NCBI GenBank assembly: GCA_015075405.1
Contig: JABTUK010000004.1
Span: forward strand, 868,001-932,000
Length of the DNA stretch: 64,000 nt
Reading direction: 5' to 3'
DNA from: Anaerolineales bacterium
GTDB taxonomy: Bacteria; Chloroflexota; Anaerolineae; 4572-78; J111
Positions 32,841 through 40,631 of the stretch are shown piece after piece; within the stretch, counting starts at the first letter, position 1; each line of letters begins with the position of its first letter. Made by a program: the position numbers and the translations under genes. The notes under the pieces were generated by a model, which saw only the letters and a program-made list of their open reading frames with translations, had not been told where the DNA came from and did not search any database.

Positions 32841-33662
32841 TTATCTAAGCTGTTGAGCGTATTGGCCTGGAGTCACCCCAATAATCTGCTTGAAGCGGCG
32901 GGTCAAGTGGCTTTGACTGCTAAATCCGACCTCAGCCGCCACCTGGGCCAGGGGCAGGCCGGCCTCGATGAGCCGTTGGGCGTGGCGAATCCGCACACTT
33001 TCCAGGTAGGTATAGGGCGGCATGCCCACTTCGGCCCGAAAAGCCCGCAGCAGATAGTAAGGGCTAAGCGAGACGTGTTCAGCCAGTTGGGTCAGGCTGA
33101 TACCCTGGGCAAAACATTCGTCAATATAGTCGCGCGCCCGCCGGATGGCCCTTTGCTCTTGACCCAGTCGTTGTTCGGTAAAGCGGATATGGGCGTACTG
33201 TTTAATCAGTTGGGCCAGGGTCCAGGTAAAACGTGACTCACATTCCAGCCGACTCGCGCCTTGAGCCAGGGCAGTATGCAGGACTAAAATACTCTCCATT
33301 GTCTCGCGCTGGTCAACTCGAACCTCGGTGAAAAAGGGCAGGGCTTGATGGCGGCCGGTCAACTCAAGGGCCGCCGTTTGCATATGGGCCGCAGTGGGGT
33401 ACAGAGAACGCATCTCGAAACCGTGCGCATCGGCTGCTTCTCCGGTGTGAACTGCGCCCGGATTTATCAAAATCACGCCCCCCGGTGGGGTGAAATGTTT
33501 AGCGCCCTGGTGGGTAAAAGATTGGCGGCCTCGCTCAATGAGACAGATAACATAATAATCATGGCTGTGGCGGGGATAGGTGTGCTGAATGTAGAAAGCC
33601 TGCAAAAGCCCCACCTCAAGCTGGGGGTTATGCCAGATTTTAGTCCATTCCTTAATTGGCAT
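32841..33662 (-). CDS. AraC-family transcriptional regulator
   Basis: A 273-residue regulator. Residues about 10-150 form a cupin-like ligand-binding domain (HSHDYYVICLIERGRQSFT, INPGAVHTGEA). Residues about 170-273 contain the two AraC helix-turn-helices: ISLTQLAEHVSLSPYYLLRAF and LPLAQVAAEVGFSSQSHLTRRF, ending in GVTPGQYAQQLR. ATG 33662 is chosen for AAAGGA upstream on the minus strand; the frame opens 17 codons earlier. AraC regulators of this build often sit beside and control LysE-type exporters, which fits the neighbouring gene. Confidence 0.9.
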   Translation of the reverse strand: MPIKEWTKIWHNPQLEVGLLQAFYIQHTYPRHSHDYYVICLIERGRQSFTHQGAKHFTPPGGVILINPGAVHTGEAADAHGFEMRSLYPTAAHMQTAALELTGRHQALPFFTEVRVDQRETMESILVLHTALAQGASRLECESRFTWTLAQLIKQYAHIRFTEQRLGQEQRAIRRARDYIDECFAQGISLTQLAEHVSLSPYYLLRAFRAEVGMPPYTYLESVRIRHAQRLIEAGLPLAQVAAEVGFSSQSHLTRRFKQIIGVTPGQYAQQLR

Positions 33663-33819
33663 GATCCTTTCTTTCCAAATAAGGCAACTTACCAAGTGAA
33701 ACCATTGTACCATACTTTAATTCCTGTTGTCTTGCAGGATATTGCCCTGTTCATTTGGGTGATAATTATCGGCATGCTAGAATACCGAAAGATCCACAAC
33801 GTCGGATACCCAGGAATGT

Positions 33820-33925
33820 AGTCTCAGTGGATCCAATTTTCGAGGACGCAAAGCGGGCACGCCTACGTGCCAAACGAAGCCACACGTGGGCGTGCTGGCT
33901 CCTCAAATTTGGATCTACTGAGTCT
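33820..33925. repeat. Palindromic element, family D, copy 1 (left side of the polysaccharide locus)
   Basis: The ends AGTCTCAGTGGATCCA and TGGATCTACTGAGTCT are inverted. The inner arms GCACGCCTACGTG and CACGTGGGCGTGC are inverted too. The second copy at 56160-56257 has the same orientation and about the same length. No ORF. Confidence 0.9.
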
Positions 33926-33945
33926 TAAATAAATGAGGGTCTAGA

Positions 33946-35358
33946 TTGCTCATTCCCACCTCCAGAACGCCTTTACTCAAGCTACAAGCTCAACTCGCCC
34001 GATTTCTCACCTCCGCCTGGTACACGCTACGCCGCCCCCAAACTACGGGCTGGCTGCTGGCAATTTGGTTAGGAGTGCTGGGCCTGGGCCTGATTATTCC
34101 CCAGCAAACCGGCCTTCTTCCCTCCGATACCGCCCGCGAAGCCTGGATTGCCAACCTGGCGCTGCCTGTCCAGCCCTGGGGGGAATTGCTTTATGCCCTG
34201 GGCCTGGCCCGCCTGTTCGACTCGCTGTGGTTCTGGCTGCCGCTGGGCCTGTTGCTGCTGAACAGCCTGATCGCCCTGGCCGATTACGGCCCCGGCTCGT
34301 GGCGACGCCTACAGCCGGAGATGCCCAGCCTGGGCTGGCAGCATCCCCTGGCCCGGCGGGCTGAACAATCGAGCCGTTTACCCGAAGCGCCCGATGCTTT
34401 TTTGGACCAATTAAGAGCGGCCTTGACCGCTCAGAGGTTTTATCTCTATCCCCCTCTGGAAACCGAGACCAAACTCCTGGGAGCGGTGCTGCGGCGCTGG
34501 GCCTGGCTAGGACCGCTTGTTTTTTATGTGGCGCTGCTTATCCTCATCGCCGCCGTGAGTCTCAGCCACACATTTTTGCAGCTTGACACCCTGACCTTGC
34601 GCCCCTTTGAACCCCAAACCAGCCGCTTGTTTCCCGGTGAATTTGAATTGAGACAGACTTTCTCCGCTCAACACATCAGCCAGGTAGGCTACTCAAGTGG
34701 AGGAAACGGCGAACCTGTTCAGCTCGATTGGCGGCTTTACCTGCCCACATTTTTTGATAACGCGCTGATCTGGCCGCGGGCGATGGACCCTGTTATCACT
34801 GTCGAAGCGCGTAATGAGGCCGGCGCCCTGCTGCGCTTGATTCCTTCTCAGGAGAATCTTTTTCCGGCAGAGCGGCTGCACCTGTCGCTGGGCGCGGACA
34901 ATACGCCGGTCTACTTTCTAATACCAGCTACGGGGCTGGCCTTTCAAATTGTGCCCCATGCCACCGACCCACAATTTTTTGAAGTGCAGGTCCGGCGCGG
35001 CTCAGAGTCAGCCCCGGCCGAGAAGGTCGAAGCTCGGGCTGATCAACCCTTTGAAGTGAATGGGTTGACGCTAAAACTGACCCGCAATTCCAATGTGACG
35101 GTTGTGGTCTTACGCGATCCCGCTCTGCTTTTGTACGGCCTGGCCGGCGGATTAATGGGGATAGCCGCGATATTCACCTTCTGGCTGTCACCGGTTCAGG
35201 TGTGGTTCATTCCAGAGGTCAAAGGGCGAGGTGGGCAGCTTTACAGTGTGGTCGAGCGATTTGGCCGGGAGGCAGGGCTGCCCCTTTTCCTGGAGCTGAT
35301 ACTGTGGCCGGAAAAGAAAAGCAATGATAATAATGAGCTTAAGGGGTCAACTCCATGA
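33946..35358 (+). CDS. ResB-like cytochrome c biogenesis membrane protein
   Basis: A 470-residue membrane protein. TM1 is at about residues 32-52, TM2 at about 88-110, TM3 at about 182-207, then a large extracytoplasmic beta-rich domain to about 385 and a last TM at about 388-412. This matches the ResB/Ccs1 layout, in which ResB with ResC/CcsA delivers heme to apocytochrome c. No ResC, thioredoxin or cytochrome gene is nearby. TTG 33946 is the best visible start and is weak. Its stop overlaps the start of the epimerase gene as ATGA, so it is cotranscribed with a sugar gene, which is odd for ResB. Confidence 0.75.
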   Translation: MLIPTSRTPLLKLQAQLARFLTSAWYTLRRPQTTGWLLAIWLGVLGLGLIIPQQTGLLPSDTAREAWIANLALPVQPWGELLYALGLARLFDSLWFWLPLGLLLLNSLIALADYGPGSWRRLQPEMPSLGWQHPLARRAEQSSRLPEAPDAFLDQLRAALTAQRFYLYPPLETETKLLGAVLRRWAWLGPLVFYVALLILIAAVSLSHTFLQLDTLTLRPFEPQTSRLFPGEFELRQTFSAQHISQVGYSSGGNGEPVQLDWRLYLPTFFDNALIWPRAMDPVITVEARNEAGALLRLIPSQENLFPAERLHLSLGADNTPVYFLIPATGLAFQIVPHATDPQFFEVQVRRGSESAPAEKVEARADQPFEVNGLTLKLTRNSNVTVVVLRDPALLLYGLAGGLMGIAAIFTFWLSPVQVWFIPEVKGRGGQLYSVVERFGREAGLPLFLELILWPEKKSNDNNELKGSTP

Positions 35359-36284
35359 CAACTGTTTTGGTTACGGGAGGGGCCGGGTTTATCGGCTCGC
35401 ATCTGGTTGAGGCGCTGCTGGCGCAGGGTGAACGGGTGCGGGTGCTGGATGACCTATCTACCGGGAAGCTAGAAAATCTGGCCGGGGTGATAGACCAAAT
35501 CGAGTTTATCGAGGGTAGCGTGGTTGATGCGGCCACCGTCCGGCGGGCTGCCGAGGAGGTGGAGGTGGTATATCATCTGGCCGCTATCGCTTCGGTGCCC
35601 CAGTCTATGGCCGAGCCGGTGCAGACGGAGCTGGTCAATACGGTAGGGACGCTGAATTTGCTCCAAGCCGCTCAAGCGGCGGACACGCGCCGCGTCGTGT
35701 TGAGTTCTACCTGCGCTGTTTATGGCGACGAACCAACTCTGCCCAAGATTGAGATAATGCTGCCCCAGCCCAAATCCCCTTACGCCATCAGCAAGCTGGC
35801 CGCCGAGTATTACTGCCGGGTTTATTGCGAGTCTTTTGGGCTGGAGACAGTTGTTCTGCGTTATTTTAATGTTTTTGGGCCACGGCAGGACCCTTCCTCA
35901 GCCTATTCCGGGGTGATTTCTATTTTTGTGGATAAACTGGCGGCAGGCATAGCCCCCACTATCTTTGGCGATGGCCAGCAAACCCGCGATTTTGTGTTTG
36001 TACAGGATGTGGTACAGGCCAACATCCTAGCAGGGAATACACCTCAGGTCGCTGGGGGAACTTTCAATATCGGCACGGGCCGCCAGGTTACGGTGCAGCA
36101 TTTATTTGAAACCCTGCGCGGTATTTTCGAGTGCGAGGTCACGCCTCTTTATGCTCCCGGCCGCAGCGGCGATGTTCTACACTCGTATGCGGATTCAAGC
36201 CAGGCGGCCCGGCTGCTCGGCTGGCAGGCTCAAGTGACGCTTGAGGCTGGCTTAAAACAGCTTGTCGAAAGTTACAAGCTCTAG
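35355..36284 (+). CDS. NAD-dependent nucleotide-sugar epimerase (GalE/WbpP-like)
   Basis: A 309-residue extended SDR. The N-terminal VTGGAGFIGSHLVEALLAQG binds NAD. DDLSTGKLENL is typical of GalE-like enzymes, LSSTCAVYGDEPTLP gives the catalytic Ser/Thr region and SPYAISKLAAEYYC the YxxxK. Late motifs RYFNVFGPRQDP and TRDFVFVQDVV confirm a UDP-sugar 4-epimerase or related dehydratase/epimerase. It likely supplies UDP-Gal, UDP-GalNAc or a related sugar to the polysaccharide pathway. Start ATG 35355 overlaps the ResB stop. A 270-bp AT-rich gap with a promoter-like region follows. Confidence 0.9.
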   Translation: MTTVLVTGGAGFIGSHLVEALLAQGERVRVLDDLSTGKLENLAGVIDQIEFIEGSVVDAATVRRAAEEVEVVYHLAAIASVPQSMAEPVQTELVNTVGTLNLLQAAQAADTRRVVLSSTCAVYGDEPTLPKIEIMLPQPKSPYAISKLAAEYYCRVYCESFGLETVVLRYFNVFGPRQDPSSAYSGVISIFVDKLAAGIAPTIFGDGQQTRDFVFVQDVVQANILAGNTPQVAGGTFNIGTGRQVTVQHLFETLRGIFECEVTPLYAPGRSGDVLHSYADSSQAARLLGWQAQVTLEAGLKQLVESYKL

Positions 36285-36430
36285 TTTTTCATCGGGCAAG
36301 CTCCAAGATCAGCCAGCAACCGACCTACCCATCTTTCAGCCTTTCTCCTTCAACTATACCTCATGTGACTTTAGGGAAAGCAAAACAGGACTTTAGGCCC
36401 CGCCGAATTAGTGACTTTTGCCACTATGCT

Positions 36431-36459
36431 TTGGCGATGTAGCTGTTGTATGCTATAGC
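36431..36459 (+). promoter_or_regulatory. Candidate promoter in the AT-rich gap
   Basis: TTGGCG (36431-36436), a 17-nt spacer ending TGC, and TATAGC (36454-36459). GTAGCT/AGCTAC inverted words overlap the spacer. No gene starts directly after it except the regulator at about 36580. Apart from this and the operators below, the gap 36285-36536 shows nothing I can name. Confidence 0.35.
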
Positions 36460-36536
36460 TACACTTCATCTTCCCACTCTCCTTCCCCTTAATAGCCCTT
36501 TGGTCATATTTGTTTTTTTGTTTTTATCATTTATAA

Positions 36537-36570
36537 TTCAACTATTGAAATTCAATTTTTGAATTATAAT
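36537..36570 (+). promoter_or_regulatory. Twin TTCAA-N3-TTGAA operators and -10 box
   Basis: TTCAACTATTGAA (36537-36549) and TTCAATTTTTGAA (36551-36563) are two 13-bp palindromes of the same form, one base apart. A perfect TATAAT (36565-36570) follows. The operators cover the -35 region, as a repressor site would. ATG 36580 lies nine bases after the -10, so the mRNA may be leaderless. Confidence 0.75.
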
Positions 36571-36579
36571 TTCTGCAAC

Positions 36580-37095
36580 ATGGTGAAATCGTCAAAAAAT
36601 TACGATCTGGAAATACTGAACCACATTGAAGAAAACCCCGATACCACCCAGGCCGATCTGGCTATCCAGCTAGGGGTGGCGGTGGGGAGTGTCAATTGGT
36701 ATCTCAAGCGGTTGATTAACAAAGGCTATATTAAAGTAACCCAAATGCAGCGTCGCCGGCTGCGTTATCTGCTTACCCCCAAAGGCTTGGCCGAAAAGGC
36801 ACATTTAACCACCTCTTTCATGCAAGCCTCGCTGCATTGGTACCGGGAAACACGAGAGAGTTCCAAAAGGCTGTTACAGGAAGTCCAACAAGCCGGATAT
36901 GATACCGTTTGTATCGAGGGAGACGGGGATTTGGCGGAAATTATTTATCTAACCTGTCTGGAAGCGCACATCAAGGTGAAACGTCCGGTTGACCCGGCTT
37001 ATCCGGTTTTTAAGATCGAGGGGTTGCAAACAAGGCTGGATTGGCCGGGAACGACCTTATCCTCATCCACCGGTTTTAAGGAGACTTTGGAATGA
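36580..37095 (+). CDS. Winged-helix regulator of the polysaccharide locus (MarR/EPS-associated type)
   Basis: A 171-residue protein from ATG 36580. A TTG start seven codons upstream lies within the promoter and is rejected. Residues about 10-70 form a winged helix: QADLAIQLGVAVGSVNWYLKRLINKGYIKV, then a wing with QRRRLRYLLTPKGLAEKA. The C-terminal half (about 95-160) has a Rossmann-like strand pattern, DTVCIEGDGDLAEIIYLTC, as in regulators found with EPS gene clusters. It probably represses its own promoter through the twin palindromes upstream and may control the operon that follows. Its stop overlaps the next start by four bases. Confidence 0.8.
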   Translation: MVKSSKNYDLEILNHIEENPDTTQADLAIQLGVAVGSVNWYLKRLINKGYIKVTQMQRRRLRYLLTPKGLAEKAHLTTSFMQASLHWYRETRESSKRLLQEVQQAGYDTVCIEGDGDLAEIIYLTCLEAHIKVKRPVDPAYPVFKIEGLQTRLDWPGTTLSSSTGFKETLE

Positions 37096-38096
37096 GTCAG
37101 GAAGTAGTTGTCGTCGGTTGCGGTTACTGGGGAAAGAATCTCGTTCGTAACTTTAAAGAACTCAACGCCCTGGCCATGGTATGCGAGGCAACAGAGAGCG
37201 GACGGGCGACAGCCGCAGCTTTAGCGCCCCACATTCCTATCATAGCCGAAATTGACCAGGCCCTTAAGACAGATATCCCCGCAGTTGTAATTGCTACCCC
37301 CGCAGAAACCCATTACCAATTAACCCAACGGGCGCTGGAAGCCGGCAAAGATGTGATGGTTGAAAAACCCCTCGCTCTAACTTATGAACAGGGCGCCCAC
37401 CTGGTCAAGCTGGCCGAAGAACGAGGACGTATTCTAATGGTTGGACACGTGCTGGAGTATCACCCGGCAGTGGCGCAACTGCTGGCGCTGGTGCGGACCG
37501 GCGCGCTGGGCAAGGTTCACTATATTTACTCCAATCGCCTCAGTTTAGGCAAAGTGCGCCGTGAAGAGAATATCTTGTGGAGTTTTGCTCCTCATGATGT
37601 GGCGATTATTCTGCGATTAATGGGCGCTATGCCGTTTCAAGTAATCGCTTGCGGCGGCAGTTATATTCAACCTAACATTGCCGATGTTACCGTGACTAAC
37701 TTACTGTTTGATAACGGCGTCCGCGCTCATATCCACGTTTCCTGGTTACATCCTTTTAAAGAACAACGTTTGGTCGTCATCGGCTCTCGTAAAATGGCAA
37801 GTTTTGATGACGTAGCCAAGAAACTGATCCTGTACGATCAACGAGTAGAAGTGCAAGAAGGACAGCCGGTTCCGGTGAAAGGTCAGGGCGAGGAAGTGGC
37901 CTTTAGTCAGGATGAACCGCTGCGTTTAGAATGCCGCGCCTTTTTAGAAGCCTTAAACACCCGTCATTCCCCTTTAACGGATGGTCGTAGCGGCTTACAC
38001 GTGCTTGAAGTGCTCCAGGCGGCGCAGCGATCATTGGTAATGAACGGCGAGCCGGTAACGTTACCGATCAACAGCTTCAATAACAATCAAGGATAG
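37092..38096 (+). CDS. Gfo/Idh/MocA oxidoreductase, WbpB/WlbA-like
   Basis: A 334-residue NAD-dependent sugar oxidoreductase. The Rossmann motif is VVVGCGYWGKNLVRNF, and the family catalytic segment VEKPLALTYEQG has the Lys of EKP. Gene order with a hexapeptide acetyltransferase and a 2-epimerase points to the WbpB/WlbA role: oxidation of UDP-GlcNAcA at C3. In the known pathway a PLP aminotransferase (WbpE/WlbC) then acts on the 3-keto sugar, but none is encoded in this window. Start ATG 37092 overlaps the regulator gene's stop. The next gene follows after eight bases. Confidence 0.87.
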   Translation: MSQEVVVVGCGYWGKNLVRNFKELNALAMVCEATESGRATAAALAPHIPIIAEIDQALKTDIPAVVIATPAETHYQLTQRALEAGKDVMVEKPLALTYEQGAHLVKLAEERGRILMVGHVLEYHPAVAQLLALVRTGALGKVHYIYSNRLSLGKVRREENILWSFAPHDVAIILRLMGAMPFQVIACGGSYIQPNIADVTVTNLLFDNGVRAHIHVSWLHPFKEQRLVVIGSRKMASFDDVAKKLILYDQRVEVQEGQPVPVKGQGEEVAFSQDEPLRLECRAFLEALNTRHSPLTDGRSGLHVLEVLQAAQRSLVMNGEPVTLPINSFNNNQG

Positions 38097-38104
38097 GTTT
38101 TTCA

Positions 38105-38713
38105 ATGAGCAATCAAAATTTCTTTGTCCACCCCAGCGCATACGTTGATGAACCTTGCGAGATTGGTCAAGATACCAAAATTTGGCATTTCTGTCATATT
38201 ATGTCAGGTGTCCGGGTGGGGCGGGGGTGTAATATTGGCCAGAACGTGTTTATCGCAACTGATGTGATGGTTGGGAACAATGTCAAAATCCAAAACAACG
38301 TTTCCCTCTACACCGGCGTTATCATCGAGGATGATGTGTTTTTGGGGCCTTCGATGGTTTTCACCAATGTAATTAACCCACGCAGCCACGTTAATCGCCG
38401 GGGTGAATATCAAACCACCTTGGTCAAGCGTGGGGCTTCCATTGGAGCCAATGCCACTATCGTTTGCGGGATAACATTGGGGGAATACAGTTTTGTAGGA
38501 GCCGGTTCGGTAGTGACCAAAGATGTTCCGGCTTATGCCCTGGTTTACGGCAATCCGGCCCGAGTACGAGGTTGGATGTGTGAGTGTGGGATCAAATTGC
38601 CTTTCACCTCTCAGAGTGGAGATGAAATAGTAAGTTGTGAAAGTTGTAGTCATCGCTACCGCAAACAGCGAGGACTGGTTAAATCTGTAACTGAGGCCGA
38701 AACAGGTTTATGA
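38105..38713 (+). CDS. Hexapeptide N-acetyltransferase, WbpD/WlbB-like
   Basis: A 202-residue left-handed beta-helix protein with repeated hexapeptides (IGQDTKIWHFCHIMSGVRVG, IGQNVFIATDVMVGNNVKIQ, IGANATIVCGITLGEYSFVG) ending SVVTKDVPAYALVYGNPARV. It probably acetylates the 3-amino group of UDP-GlcNAc3NA to give UDP-GlcNAc3NAcA. A C-terminal tail has CECG and CESC, a zinc-ribbon-like pair of knuckles seen in some members of this family. It sits between the WbpB-like gene and the 2-epimerase gene, and its stop overlaps the latter by four bases. Confidence 0.88.
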   Translation: MSNQNFFVHPSAYVDEPCEIGQDTKIWHFCHIMSGVRVGRGCNIGQNVFIATDVMVGNNVKIQNNVSLYTGVIIEDDVFLGPSMVFTNVINPRSHVNRRGEYQTTLVKRGASIGANATIVCGITLGEYSFVGAGSVVTKDVPAYALVYGNPARVRGWMCECGIKLPFTSQSGDEIVSCESCSHRYRKQRGLVKSVTEAETGL

Positions 38714-39780
38714 AAATTGTCACCATTGTCGGAGCGCGTCCTCAATTCATCAAGTCTGCTCCGGTTAGCAAAATGTTGCGCCAAACCGGTTACCAGGAAA
38801 TTTTGGTGCATACAGGCCAGCATTATGATTACAAAATGTCACAAGTTTTCTTTGAGGAATTAGGCATTCCTGAACCCGATGCCAATCTGGAAATTGGCTC
38901 AGGCCCGCATGGCTGGCAAACCGGGCAGATGCTTATTCGTTTAGAGGAGATTTTGCGGGCCGAAAAACCGGATTGGGTTTTGGTTTATGGAGATACCAAT
39001 TCTACCCTAGCTGGGGCGGTGGCGGCGTGTAAATTGCAGCTTCCCATCGCTCATGTGGAAGCGGGGCTGCGCTCTTTTAATCGAGAAATGCCGGAAGAGC
39101 ATAACCGGGTACTGACCGATCACTGCGCCGATTTGCTCTTCTGCCCCACTCAAACGGCGATTGATAACCTGGCCAAAGAAGGGATTACTGCCGGAGTGCA
39201 TTGGGTAGGCGACACGATGTATGATGCTGTTTTGCAGTTCACCGAGGTGGCTAACCAACGCTCAACTATTTTGTCAGATTTGAAGTTGGCGTCAAAAGGT
39301 TATCTCTTGGCTACAATCCATCGTCCCTACAACACCGATATCCCTGAGAATTTGGTCAATATTTTGACCGCTTTTAAAGAAATCAACGAGCCAATTGTAT
39401 TTCCTGTTCATCCTCGCACCCGCAAAAAGATAGCCGAATTGGATTGCAGGTTGAATGTGGAAGGTTTAATGTTGAACGTTAAGTTGATAGAGCCGGTTGG
39501 TTATTTGGATATGCTTGTCCTGGAGCAAAATGCCCGCCTGATTCTGACCGACTCGGGGGGGATGCAAAAAGAGGCTTTTTTCTTTGGTGTACCCTGTGTG
39601 ACCCTGCGACCTGAGACAGAATGGGTAGAGACGGTTGAGGCAGGGTGGAATGTAGTGGTTGGCGCTAACAAGGCTCGAATTACAGCGGCAACAAAGGAAT
39701 TTCGTCCGGCTGGGACACCGCCAGCGATCTTTGGTGATGGTCGGGCGGGTGAGCGGGTGATGAAGTTGATTGAAGGATGA
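38710..39780 (+). CDS. wecB: Non-hydrolysing UDP-GlcNAc 2-epimerase family (WecB/WbpI)
   Basis: A 356-residue GT-B-fold epimerase. Signatures: IVGARPQFIKSAPVSKML, VHTGQHYDYKMSQVFF, VYGDTNSTLAGA, HVEAGLRSFNREMPEE with active-site acids, and LTDSGGMQKEAFFFGVPCVTLR at the UDP site. WecB makes UDP-ManNAc; WbpI converts UDP-GlcNAc3NAcA to UDP-ManNAc3NAcA. The neighbours favour the WbpI role, but the sequence alone does not separate them. The gene ends the first half of the operon. An antisense group II intron lies between it and the flippase gene. Confidence 0.93.
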   Translation: MKIVTIVGARPQFIKSAPVSKMLRQTGYQEILVHTGQHYDYKMSQVFFEELGIPEPDANLEIGSGPHGWQTGQMLIRLEEILRAEKPDWVLVYGDTNSTLAGAVAACKLQLPIAHVEAGLRSFNREMPEEHNRVLTDHCADLLFCPTQTAIDNLAKEGITAGVHWVGDTMYDAVLQFTEVANQRSTILSDLKLASKGYLLATIHRPYNTDIPENLVNILTAFKEINEPIVFPVHPRTRKKIAELDCRLNVEGLMLNVKLIEPVGYLDMLVLEQNARLILTDSGGMQKEAFFFGVPCVTLRPETEWVETVEAGWNVVVGANKARITAATKEFRPAGTPPAIFGDGRAGERVMKLIEG

Positions 39781-39804
39781 AAATTTACTATCCTATCCTC
39801 AATT

Positions 39805-40581
39805 GTTACAGTCGGCGAGGCGGTCGCCCACCCCGTCTCTGCTTCAGAACGGTGCGTGCGCCTTTCGAGGCACACCGCTCCTCAATAGGTTGGCTGTTGT
39901 CAACAGCACTTCGGGTGAAGCTCGGTAAATACGCTTTGAGAGCTTGCCGGCTGCCGGGTTCGACCGGAGCTTGCCATTTATACATCGGTTGTTACCCCGT
40001 GCTCATAACTTATGGACTCTTACTCACATCTTTACCCTCCAACCTACCGTCCCCGCGTCAGCATATCCCTGGCATTACCCAGGGCGTTGGCTTTTCGGGG
40101 AATCCCACCCCACCTGGCATCCGGTTGGCACTTACTCAGGCAAGCTGAGAGCACAAATGGGGTTACTTCGTTCCAGCTATCCGTTTGATGTGCCCTTAAG
40201 GTCAAGCTATCCACCGGGTTTAACGGGGGTGAACCCTGGTCATCTAATAATATGCCAAGCCCCTATCCTGTCCCATTTTGGGCAAGCCCAGTCCACGTTG
40301 GCTTGTTCCGTCTTACGATGGTTCAGACGCTTGTTCGTTTTCCTACCCATAGGCACTTGCTGGCGGGGATGACCCGGTTGGACTCCGGGCGGACCCGCTT
40401 TTCATCCCGCTTCACGGATTGAGGACCAGTCGCTACCGTGGGGATGACGCTGTTCCCTGTTCACCAGGGGTTGGGGATTACACCCAACGTCGGATAGTTA
40501 GTTATTGAGATGTTTATTTCGTTTTCACATCTCCCTGCTCATCCCCCGACCAAGGGTCGGTTTCGAGCAAACGAATCGCAC
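39805..40581 (-). mobile_element. ORF-less group II intron (antisense to the operon)
   Basis: On the minus strand the element begins GTGCGATTCG at 40581, matching the group II 5' consensus GUGYG. Near the 3' end lies a complete 34-nt domain V (39847-39880): it begins GAGC, has a GAAA tetraloop and ends GUUC. A domain VI-like stem with a GCGA loop follows (39815-39840), and a likely 3' end in AC at 39805. Domain IV is reduced to a small hairpin (39893-39907) and no reverse transcriptase ORF is present. The length of about 777 nt fits domains I-III plus V-VI. It lies in the gap between two genes, oriented against them. The exact 3' boundary is inferred; the domain V call is strong. Confidence 0.85.
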
Positions 40582-40631
40582 TCTTAGCAACAGGACCAAG
40601 AATAAAGGCACATTATAAGGATATCATAAGC

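Noticed and set aside
33820..33925. Insertion sequence
   Set aside because: Only about 106 bp long with no transposase; treated as a palindromic nonautonomous element.
39944..40372. 142-codon frame inside the intron region
   Set aside because: It lies on the strand opposite the ribozyme and covers structured domain I sequence; such frames are often misannotated.
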